Source: Bombus terrestris
Lineage: Eukaryota > Arthropoda > Insecta > Hymenoptera > Apidae
Length of the DNA: 64,000 bases
Assembly (NCBI RefSeq): GCF_910591885.1
Contig: NC_063282.1
Location: 1,924,001 to 1,988,000 of the forward strand
Reading direction: 5' to 3'
The translations under genes were made by a program, and so were the position numbers. Shown here piece after piece: positions 14,601 to 26,800 of the stretch; positions within the stretch are counted from its first letter, which is position 1, and every line of letters starts with the position of its first letter. Below the pieces are notes generated by a model. That model saw only the letters and a program-made list of their open reading frames with translations. It was not told where the DNA came from and made no database searches.

Positions 14601-17600
14601 TGCAACTGTAGAAACTACCTAATAGAAAAGTAAAAAATCCATAACTCGCAAAAATATTTATAACAACAGCTTTAAATTATCAATAAATTCATGGAATTTG
14701 ACTCTGTATTTTAGTAAAATCATTTTGATAAGGGAAGATATTCAACTGTCTTTTCCGCGATGATCTATCTCTTATCATTCTATAAAAAATGTGAATTATC
14801 GATCACATGTAGCAATCATCACAAATTTTCTGGAATTTTCATTCCACTTAACTCGCTTTTTCTTCCGAGGATGCGTACGTGCCTTGGACCACACGAACCG
14901 GCTTGAATCACAAAACGATCGTCTCTTATCAACGCAGGAATGCATGAAGGCTGATTATCAAAGACTTATCATTGTCTGATAACCAACAGCTAAATGACGT
15001 ACCCCAGATTCAGATCTGGCTACTGTTTGTCGTCGAGTTCGCGAAAAAAAATCGTCGCAATTCTACAAGGATATGATTATCTATCATAGCTTTCTCTGAT
15101 TGAAAAATAATTAAATCATTTATTTAGCAACATTCCTCTACCTATATAGATATAAACAATTAATTAATTGGCGTTCTAGTAATACGTGTTACATTTCGAT
15201 CGGTTATTATTATAATCTTCTTATCTCGAAGTATTATCTAAATGGTTAATCGAGTGTGTCGATGTTATCCCTTTCTGGGATCGAATTTTTTTAATTCGTT
15301 TAAGTGTATGAACGTTGCAAGGACTTTCCGCGATCTTCAAGATCGTTTCTTATCGCGTCGAATGAATCACAAAAGCGACGAGAGTTATAAATATTCAGGT
15401 GAGGCGTCACCTGGGAATTGTCACGACGAAAATTACATTTCCTCTTGAATGATGGCAGAAAATCGACGACAGTACGAATCGTTGCGACGATCGCGTAACG
15501 GGCTGACCCATGAGCTCGTTCTTTTTTATCTGGTCAAGTTTAATTGGCTGATACGTCGATTTCCCTGAAATCTCAATATAACGCTCGACATTCATCCAAA
15601 GGGAATGCACGAGCATCAGATGCCGATTTCTCCGAAAGGGAGAGCTCTCCGTAAAGCGATATGCATACCGAATACGTTCGTCAGGATTTCTAACTTCTTC
15701 TCCACGGTGCTCTTCTTGGAAGGGCGACACAAAAATGTGAATGTACCGTAGCCCTTTTCAAATGTGCACAACGCATTCTTTTTTCCTTCTTTCTCCTCTC
15801 TCCACTTTCTTTTTTGTTTTAACACTTCTGGAAAATTTCGGATCTTTTGCTTTTATAATTACTGAAAACAATTTACTTCGTAATAGGAGATACAAACATT
15901 ATTTCATATAGCTATTCATTTTATATACGTATAATTTATTAGAATATTTGTTTAACATTTTCGTAGATTTCATTGTTTGATGTTTGAACTACATAGAGAG
16001 AATATTTTATGATCATTTTCCTCTTAATTTGTTTAATGTTTTCCAATTACGTCACACTATTGTTAAGTTGCTAGAAAGATATGCGTATCATTAAACTATA
16101 TCAGGCTATAATAGGTTAGATAGCAATTATATCAGTATCAAAGATGTTGACGCATAAAAGCGATTAAAAATGATAACAAATTAAATATTACCGTGTAAAA
16201 ATATTGCGAGTGAACATGATTTCTTTTAATAGAACCGTTAAGGTTATGGAAAATTATCAGTCATAGAGGTTTCTTTGGAATTTTCACACATTGATTCTAT
16301 TATAAGATAATGTAGAAATAATTAATGGGAATCAAGTGTTTTTTAACTTATGTATTTCGAGAATAGATTAATGTTATTTTATTGATTAACCTGGTTGCGG
16401 GAAGAAAGATAACTATGACAAAGAAATAGAACGTTTTCATCGTCTGTAAAAAATGGCATAGAGATAGTAACATGGGTCTAATCGATACACGGCATCGTTT
16501 TACTGAACGACTGCTAGCGGTGATCAATAGTTAGTTTCGTGTTGCACAACATAATTGATAACAATTCTCTTCAATGAGTGTCAAAAGATCGCGATAACGT
16601 TTCAATGGGTTAAGATTTTATTACTTACGTTTTTGCATTTGTGCCGAAAATATTTTTGGTATACATTATACAATTAAAATTCTTTCTTTTCCTCTACCGG
16701 GGAAAAAATATCAAGAAACTAATCAATTATTTGTTCAGAGTCTTACGTACGAACTGTACAACATTCAACTCACAGATTCAGCAAAACTTTTATCTTATTG
16801 TTAGTAAAGAAAAATTGTTTGTAGAAACGTACGTTTCTTATTTTTACATCAGAGAATACTCTATTCTGAGACAACTTGGACCGCCCAATTCTCAAACTCG
16901 AATCTCGCGGGCTTTCCTTTTGATACAAAAACGCCAGAAAGAAAGAGCATCCTCTGTATGTGTTTCGCGCGAAGAGATAGGATTGCTGGAAAGTTAAGAG
17001 CTTTTGCTCGGTCCGCGCAGACACCTTCGTTCGCTGAACGGGGCATCGAGTTATCGGTATGTACACCACGATAATGGCATCGCATTCCATTCATATCAGC
17101 ATCGCTCGTTCGCCACCGCAGCCTACCCGCTCTCTTGCCTCCCACTCCCTTCCCTTCTTCCCCGGCGGTGGGACGTTCGTATGCGCAGGCTCGTTCCATC
17201 GCGCCAGGCGCATCGTCGCGTCGCAAACCAAGACGCGACCCGAACACGCGCTCGATGTGAACGCACCTTTACGCGGCCGATCGTCATGCTGGCTTCACCT
17301 GGTGCGCATTCCTTCTGCAACTGTTGGAAAACGGCTCCCCGAGGAAACTTATCTCGAGAGAGAGACAGAGAGAGAGAGAGAGAGCGTGCAGCTTGTTCGC
17401 GATCACGCCGATTCCACCAGCAGTGGGGGCTTTTTTCTATTTTATAATTAGATTTTTAGGCCTCGGTGGCGCGACTGACGTATATGCACGTTATGATCTT
17501 CGGTGGACGGTTTTAGCGGCAATAAGATTTGAAAATACTCTAGTCATACAGGTTTTGTGATAAAGATCAATGATGAGAAGGTTAAAAATATTGTGAAAAT

Positions 17601-20600
17601 TAATGTCGTCTTTCGGGAAGGGGAAAATTTTAGAAATTTGTTCATTATTATTGAGATTTTCATTTAAAGTTTCCTTAATGTAGAATTTAGAACGATACTC
17701 CGCGTATTTAAGACAGTTTAGATGTTTAGAAGAATGTGTTTAACGGTCGAATCAAAGAGCTGTGATATTCTTCTCAGTTCTGTGATTCTTTCCGAGAAGT
17801 ATTCTGTTAGGAGATAATTCTTAAGAGTAATTCGTTGTTTATTTTTTTATGTGCTCAAGGAATTTAAAGATGTCAAGTTATCGTTATTTATCGCATTTCT
17901 TGTTTTATTACATACTTTAACAAGTATCTATATTCACATCATGCAAATTGCAAGCAAAAAATTTTGCTTTGCTCCATCCTTGTACACAGTTCCGAGTTAT
18001 GCAGTAATTTGAATGACAGTTTAATCTAGAAAAATTGTCTCGACGGGAAAAAAATCTTTATACAGTCAACAATAATTATCTCTGTTGTTTCTTCGCTCGA
18101 ACACGAGGGCTTTTGAATGTGAAGTATCTGTATGCTTGTAATATCTAAATATACGTTCACCGTTTGGTGTATCGAGACGATAAATAGCAAACACAAAATA
18201 TATCCAAACTTTCTCCACGAAGAATTCTTATATCTTACTGATAAGGTAACGGTGCCAGGTGCCGTTGTACAAACGTGCCCGCCCCCCTATACGCTACTCT
18301 GTGATTTATGCGTGTGTACTTATTAAATTACTATTTATAAACTTATTGAAACTATTAAATTAATAGTCGTCACAAACGATATACATAATGTAACACTTAT
18401 ATAATACAAATTATAAATAACATATCTTTCTATTTATAATTATAAAATATACAATGATCTCGAAAATGTTGGGAGAATGACCTTGAGAAAATTCCACGCG
18501 TATTAAATTAAATCTTTCCTTCGTGTTTTGAGATTTAAATGATCTATTTATATAACTTCTATCTTTATCGAATCCATCAAGTACATTAGATTAGAGAATA
18601 TTCCATATAGATTCCTTAAATATTTTTAATTTTTTTTATTGCCTTAAGTACATACATGTTGATGTCACTAAAGCTTAGTAGGATTGTTCTGGTGTCTAAT
18701 TTGGTGGTGGGGCGCTACAACGCAAACCGGAATTATTGTGACGGTATCAATCATTTCGTTATCATGACATCGAAACAAACACACAAATATGTTTTACATC
18801 GCACGGCAGTGCGCACGATTTGATTCTGTATAGGTTTCCTCGATGAGCCACTTCGTTTAATCACGGAAAATCTCACGATCAAATCATAATAATTGATTGT
18901 CTGTTCGAGTGTTAATCGTTCTATGAATTAAAACTAGAGATAAGGAAAGGATTGGCAATTTATCTGTAATTTTTAATTTTTAATTTTTGCCTATTGTTAT
19001 TAAAAGATGAAATTATGGAAGACGGTATTATAGCGTTACAATACAATATTTTAATTTATAGATTACTTGTACACGTACGCGTACATTCATTCAAACAACT
19101 TATACATATTTATGAACTCGTCGAGTTTCAACCGTTTCTTTTTAATACTCTGAGAATGCATTGTTAACACTTGTCGTTTTAATTCATTGAGAATAATTGT
19201 CAAAGAGTAAAAAAAAGAAAACGATGATTCAAAGATCAAAGTTCTTATATATGTATGTACACACATGCATACTACTATATACAAATGAAAAATGATGGCC
19301 TAAAAGCATGAAATAAAAGATGAAGATTTCTCAAGGAATTTATATGATAAAGATTTAATATTTCTAAAAATATTCAGATTGTTTTATGTTTACGTAATTT
19401 CACAAGGTTTTGTATTAATTTTTAAATTAGAGATAACTGATTGAATATTTGATATATATAGATGTATACATATATAGCAATAATGATATACGATTTAGTC
19501 ATATATCAAAAATATGACTTTGAGCACGTGTGAAGTTGCAGATTGTGGCGACTTCTATTGGTGAGATTGCGTACTGCACGTACAGTTGCTGGTTCTATAT
19601 GAGCTGGTATACAAGTTAATCCCGCGCATAATTCACACATTCCAAAAAAGATTCTTCGATGGAATTCTTTCGTTTGATGTTTCGAACAATCTCAATATCA
19701 ATAACGATTCCTGTAGTAGGATGTACAAACAATGATATAAACGTGGATATATACAAGTAGGTATTTTGTTACGAAATCATTACTTGAAACAACTTCAATA
19801 ATATCTTCATTTATTATAATGGAATTGTGTGTGTGTGTATCTGTATCATATCCATTATGATTGTATAACGAGCAGAGTTCAACAATTCTTATACGAAAGT
19901 AATTAGAATTGTTTTATTAGTCATTAATGTGAAAGCAACTCTTAGCTTTAGAACTCATAGTCAATCTAAATATATGCGCAATTATAATTCCATTTGCGAG
20001 ATTGACAAGAGGGAGACGAAATAGTCAGGAAGGAGGAATGAAAGATGACGCATTGAAAGTAAGAAAAGAGGAAATTGACGGAAGGAGAGGAATGCCCGAA
20101 AGGGTGTAGCGGGTCACGTGTGTATAGTCGGCCCCTTGCATTAGCCGTGGATCCTCCTTTTTCTTTTCTTCCTTCCCTTCTTCTCTCTTTCTCTCGGGAG
20201 CCACGTGCGCCCCAAGAAATTCCTCTTTTGTATCCTTCAGCCTTTGTTCGGCAACAGCTGTCCAGCCGAAGAAATGCTTTTCTCCATCGTCAGTCTGCTT
20301 ACTGCTGATTCTTTTCCCTCTCTGTTCGCTACCACGTCTAAGTATGAATTAAATTATCGATTCTCTGCCTTCTTTTGTCGATTCGTGCGAGGAAGAGATT
20401 AAGAATCACGATTTAACGCGAGAACGTCAACTAACCATCTAAATTGTGTCAATATTTTCTTCGTAATCATTAATTCATAAATTGCCTATTTTTAGAGACA
20501 GATTATTACTTGTTATTATAAATATGTAATTGTATTTGTTCAAGAAATATTTGAGGAATCCAGTTAAACTTGAAAAGTCCAATTTCATAAATATTTTAAT

Positions 20601-20778
20601 TTTAGGTATTTCCAACCAATCAGCCCCCAAAGACTATTTCCTTTTTATCAATTTTCAAGTAACATTTTACAAGCACTAACTTGTTATTATTAAGGTAACA
20701 AGGATTAAAAGGAAGATAGAATGAAATTTACTAAATGTTATGAAAATACATGTTTTCAGAAAGAAAAAGAGAGAGAAA

Positions 20779-20815
<37 letters not shown>

Positions 20816-23800
20816 TCACAAATTCCATTTCCTTCCATGGAATGCGGCTTACCATTCCCCTCTACATCATTCCATTCCGACGGCAATGTTTAAAAGTACA
20901 TCGAATCATGATTCTCTCTACCCCCGTAATTTCCTCATAAATCATTTCGAAAATTCCCGAAGGAAACGGTTCTGCATCCGTGCCCTTAACATTCGCCGGA
21001 AGACGTTGCTTTCGAAATTTGCCGCGGTTGCGTATTCAGAAGAAAATGCCACGAATGCGTCCAATTACAAAACACCGCGGGCATTCCTGAACAGATCCGT
21101 ACGCATAGTGGCCCGACACTGGCTCCGCGCGGCTCTCTGCTATCTATCCCTCTTTCTTCGTTCCTCCTCCGATGGTATGAGCGGCGGAGAGTAGTTGGCG
21201 CACTATAAAAGGGGGCCCTTCGCTCGGAGCGGGGCCCCGCGGATCGGCGTGTAGCGTTCAGATAAATATGCGGGAGGGGCCGGAATTCCTCACTCGGCTG
21301 CATTCCAATCGCTCTTCCTCCTCCGCCATCTCACCACTACCACACACACAAACACCTCCCCGTCATCGTTATTTGCAGCCTCCGTCGCACACTACCTCTG
21401 TCCCGGCCACGCAGCAACAGAACAACCTAGCGATCCCAGTATGTAATACCGACGAATACCAGTACCGCCGGTGACAATAACAATAACCACGCGTGTCCAT
21501 AATAAGCTTCTGAATACCCTGACAATGAGTGTATATACGAAGGAGTTGAGGTTAGCTTGGATTAGGTTAGATCAGATGCTTCTTCGTGACTTTTGTAATC
21601 TGCTTTGTTTCCTTACGGCTGAAGTGGAGCGATATTTTTGGTAATAAGGATATCCCGCTATTATTAACAACAGAGATTGTATTTATATCTGACGGCGAAT
21701 TTGCTTAGGATCTTGCAACATCGTAGGGCAAAATTTATTATTTAAATTCGTAAATGAATTTTTTGAACAAAGCTACAGTATTGATAACAATTCGTCAATT
21801 CGTATGCAAATATGCGTTACTGCTGTTCGTCGTTTATGGACTGTCTTTATTTTCTCCCTTCTCTCATAATTTTTGCGTCCCTTCTTCGTGTACCAGAAAG
21901 GTAGATTCTTTTCTGGCTTTTACAGCACCTATAAACGCGTGTATATGTACTCGAGTACCGACATAGAACTCACGAGTATGTGCAAACGGTTTCGCAGGAA
22001 TTATTATTGTAGGTGGTGGATCTTCCATTAAAATGCATATACAGGACCTCTAATACGAAGGCTGACCCTTTTGGCCGAAGATATCGCTCCTTTTGCAGCG
22101 CTGGCATTCCTTACCAATATTTCTCGAAGAGGAATTCCTTAATGATACACGAGTGCTGCGTGCTTCGTGCTTGCTGCTTCGTTCTTCGCTCCCTTCTGTT
22201 GGTACACGTGCGTGATTTGCGGCCTAGAGTCAGATCTCGATGGAGAAAGTGTTTATTCGGTTTCCTGTCATACTCGCCTGGGATTTTTTCTCCATCGCTA
22301 AAATTGACATATGACAAATCGCGTACAAGGTCACGTTGTACTTTCGAGCTATTTTAAAGATGCATAACACATTGTATAACATATAGACCACCTGCCTGAT
22401 CCTGTAAAAGTAATCCAACATGTCCTAGAGCGGCGTTTTTAAATGACATTATAAATCTGACCTTTTTATTGAATATTTATATTTAGAAACATCAATATTT
22501 ATACTTGTATATACAGATTGTTCGTGCTATTATTTTTTGGCAATGAAAACTTTTTTCTAAATGGTAGGTCTTCGAAAAGATAAGAAACCGAATTTTAAGA
22601 CCTTTTTCCATACTTAATCCTATTACCGTGGCATCGATAAATTAAAAATATTTTTCATGGATTTTCCGTAACAGCAAAACGTATTGAACGTATCAAAGAA
22701 GAAAGTACCATAGAAAGCATTGAAAAGAAAGTTTACATAGCATCCTATAACAGTCCTATGTAAATGAACAGGAGGTACCTCCGCTCATAAAACGACGTTA
22801 ACGGAGAATAATGTATCTCTCCGACCCATAATATCCGAATAACGTAACACATGTCAGTCGAGAGACATTCCAATTGACTTATGGAACGTCTCTAACCGGA
22901 ATTCGTTCGGAACGAAAGAAGATTCCCGCGTCGCGTCGCGACGGACATGTCCAGCGGAGCGTGGCGTAAAAAGTCAGCTAAAGCGGAAGAGATTTCGGGA
23001 TGTGCCATGCCGGGAGGACGAAGAGGAAGCGACTCGAGAGATCTTTCGAGGGAGAAAAAGGAATGATAGATACGTAAGGGAGATGCAAGCATCGAGGTAA
23101 GAAGAGCTGCGCCTCGTGGAGGTGGAGAACGAGCGATGGAGGAGGAGGAGGAGGAGGAGGTGGAGGTGGAGGAGGGGAAAAATAAGAGGCTCTTTCCGCG
23201 AGGCGAGCGAACCGGCTCGTACTCGATAGCATCTGCGGAGCCTCCGACAATAATAGTGTGGACCGAGAAATATGCGCGCGGGGCCCGAGCCCTGTGAATC
23301 CTTCGGCGGTTTTGGGGTGGTGAGGTGGTGTACGGAGGCACAGCTCGCCTGGTGGGGCGAAATTCTCCGATGCGTAGTGATGGGATCGATCCGGTGCTTG
23401 TAATTCCCGAACAACTAGTCCTTTTGATCTTTCCATTGCTCACCACTCGCGTGTCGCTACTTTCATGAAAAATTCTGAAATTTTGGTAACGCAGAGTGAC
23501 CATGTTTTAGAAAGACGATATTTTCGTGCAAATTGGTCCCACGAATATAGAATAGAAAAATATGTCCTGAAACACGAACTTTCCAATTACTTTATAGAAA
23601 GATAGTCCATTCCATTTCTTGCAAAGGTTTTTTTTTGTAAAAATACATGATTTTATACAAATACGTAAGTTATCATTTTAGTGGAAACCACACGAGAAAG
23701 AAGAAAAATAGTTTGCAAAAAAACATGGAATAATTACCTGGAATTCGTAAAATGTGCATAATTTGGACGAATATAAAATTGAATTAATGTTATGAAAGTA

Positions 23801-26800
23801 TAATAGGCATAGATCATCGATCAGCGATGATAATGAAATAAATCGATAAGATGTGCAAAGGCAGGAGAATTGGTCCCATCACTACTGGTACGGAACGGGC
23901 CTTCTGACGGAGAGGGGACATACACCAAGGTCCACCGGGCCTGTTCTTAGATGATCAGAGACACGGCTGATGGGCCAGTAGTGGCCCCAGAAATTCCAAC
24001 AAGGACGAGGCATAATGCGCGACTCAAGGTCGGTTCTACTACCGACCAGAGAATCCGAGATGGGACCACGTTCAGCAGGGTCGTACTGTGACCTCGTCAG
24101 GCCTTCCTTCCCCTCCTCTCCCGGTTCTCGGGCCCCTACTCCATCCCTGCTGTCGTCCCTTACAGGCTGGGCTCCGCCAGCGACAGGATCGTGCGCTCGC
24201 CCCGCGGCGCCCTGCATATCAGGCCCCTGCATACCACCACGACATTCCGCATCGCTGAAAAAAATGTACGTCCTCCGGGGGTCGATGACGAATACTACGG
24301 TGAAATTCGAGACGCGACCTCGTCGACGCTTCGTCGTTCGGCTATTCGACGAAACTATTCCGTCGAGTATACTAGTTGTGTACGTGCGCGGAAACGAAAT
24401 TAACGGTTCTTCTTCGTCGAACGTCGATCGGTGTTTTTCTCCTCTGTAATGGATATTTTGATCGATGGAAAATATTTGACGAGGAAATATAGGTCAAGAA
24501 AATTTCTATCGACGAAAGAATTTTTAGTTTGATGGAACTTTCGAGAGGAGGAGATGGAGGATCATTGAAGATGAGAAAGCCTAGGGAAGGAGCAAAATTT
24601 CGACACGCGATATCGTAAATATTCATGGTACGTGAGCGAACGCAGCACGTGTGTGTACGTTCTAGTATCAATTAGATTCACCAGGAACGAATACCGCATG
24701 AAATGCATGGTATCTGAAAGGAAGAGGCAAAGTGGGGGATGCGGAGAACGAAGAAGGTAGAAATTGTTGGGTAGCGAAAAGAAGAAAGAAATAGAGGGAG
24801 GATAGGAAAAGCAGATTGGGAGTGGGGGGCGCAAGGGCTCGATTGCGACGGTCCTGCCGGGCCTCATCCTGAGGCCCGCCTTTTTACACCGGCTAAGAAA
24901 GAGCCGCTTGAGGCCACCGTGGTTGAAGCGAGATAAATGAAAAGACTATGGAAGGAGCAGACGGAAAGTGAGGAGAGGAGGAACGCCTATACGGAGATTG
25001 AGAGAGGTAGGCTCCGCGCGTGTATGTGTGCTCGAGTGAGAAAGAGGCAGAGATCGAAGGATTAAACGGAAGAAGAGAAGGAGGAGGAGAGAAATAAAAG
25101 AGTAAAAAGGAAGGATGTTGGATAGGATGGTAGGGAGAAGGGTGGTAGGTAAAAGCAGGATGGAAACGAGAAGGGAAGGAGAGAATCGACCGGGTGGTGC
25201 AAGAAGCGAAGGAAGAGAAGGCAAAAAGGAGGAAAAAAGGTGGGATCCCTTAAAAATTGAGACCCACAGAGGTGGGGATCGGAATTTCGGGCCCCGTAAA
25301 CCGGCCAGTCTCGAGGAGGCCTTCGCGAAGATGAGGTGAAGAGAAGAGGAGATAGACATCCGACGGGATAGAAGAAGAAGAAGGAGAACGAGAAGGAGAA
25401 GAAGAAGAAGAAGAAGAAGAAGAGGAAGGCGAGGGCGAAGAGGAAAACGACGAGGAAGAAAAAGGCGGAGAAGAAGGAAAGGAAGAAGAGTATATAGGAG
25501 AGGAAAGAAAGAGACGGCAACGATCACGACGATCACGACGACCACGACGACGAAGAAGACGAAGAAGACGAAGAAGAAGAAGAAGAGGAACCGTGCCTAG
25601 TCTACCGTGTACCCGGCATGGACCGTCAGTACACACTCTGCGTACTCGTACCGGCGCACCAGTACCGCACCTACGTAAACAATTACCATCAGCAGGCGCA
25701 TCAACAGCGACTGCAACAACACCAACGCCAGCAATATTCCGAGCAGCAACGTTCCTGCAAACAGCCTTATCAACAGGAGCAAATTTACGAGAACGTCGTG
25801 TCCCAATATCGAATGAGAATGTGCTACCACAACGACTACGAGAACGACGAGCAGATACAGAGGTTCTATTGGGAGCAGTGCTACAGACGTGATGACACCG
25901 ACGCCACCGCATACTATTACTGTGAATACGTAAGGACTCTTACAGGATTTTCGCGTATCTCGTGCGTTACTCTGATCTCTTGGAATCCGTTGAAGTGAAA
26001 TTCCACGTCCGGCGTACCACCGTCAACGACTTTGTCATCGATCAGTGTTTTCCTTTTCATACCTCTGCTATCTAATGTCTCATATTTCCTTCAAATATCT
26101 CTCTGTCTCTCCGATCACACGTCTCTAATATCAAGATACGATCTGCTGATAACGTCGAATAGAAGTTTCGAATCATTCGCTGTTTCTTTCTTTCGCATTT
26201 ACATGTCGACTAAGAGAAACAGAGAGAAAGAGAGAGGCCTCGAAAACGAACGGTAATTGGAAGTACCGGAGCTCGCTTCGAGAACTCTTTTCGAGAATAG
26301 CAAAAGTGCGAAATTCCATAGAAACGCGACACGAGAGAGAAACGGAACGAGAAACGTTGCCGTGAATTCCGAATGTTTCTCTCGCTACCGATCGACTACG
26401 TTCTTTTATTTCCTTCTGTTTTACGACGTTGAACCTGCGGAACAATCCGAACTGCAGGATCGTCCGGCATTCTTAGCACTACGTAAATCATGTGTAATGG
26501 TATTTCCTTGTTTGAAAATCGAAAGAATGCTGCCACAGGCAGTTGCGTGGCTTCTATCGGATTTCGATGCGTGATCGAGCTAAAAACGTGAAACGACGTG
26601 CTATTCCCAACGTTACTTTTAACCGCAGAATTCTTTCTGTTAAGTGTTGCCTAAGTGCCATATGCGCATTTGCAATTTAATTTATTCGAGAATCTACATC
26701 GATGTTTGCTTCTATTATTAAAATCCACTGTATATTTAAAATAAACTCAACGATCGAAGGTCGAAATGATCGAATACTTCAGTGTGGATTCGATTGGATG

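Noticed and set aside
22892..23503. 203-codon minus-strand frame and two overlapping ones
   Set aside because: All three frames are open over the (GGA)n island, giving Ser/Pro/Leu low-complexity products. Composition artefact.
24946..25912. 199- and 220-codon minus-strand frames
   Set aside because: They are translations of the polypurine belt's complement (poly Leu, Ser, Phe, Arg). The plus-strand reading from 25618 with phase-matched donor is a better explanation of the 3' part.
26032..26574. Plus- and minus-strand open frames after the candidate kibra exon
   Set aside because: No motif and no phase-compatible splice pair toward exon 26909. Both strands open with similar composition.
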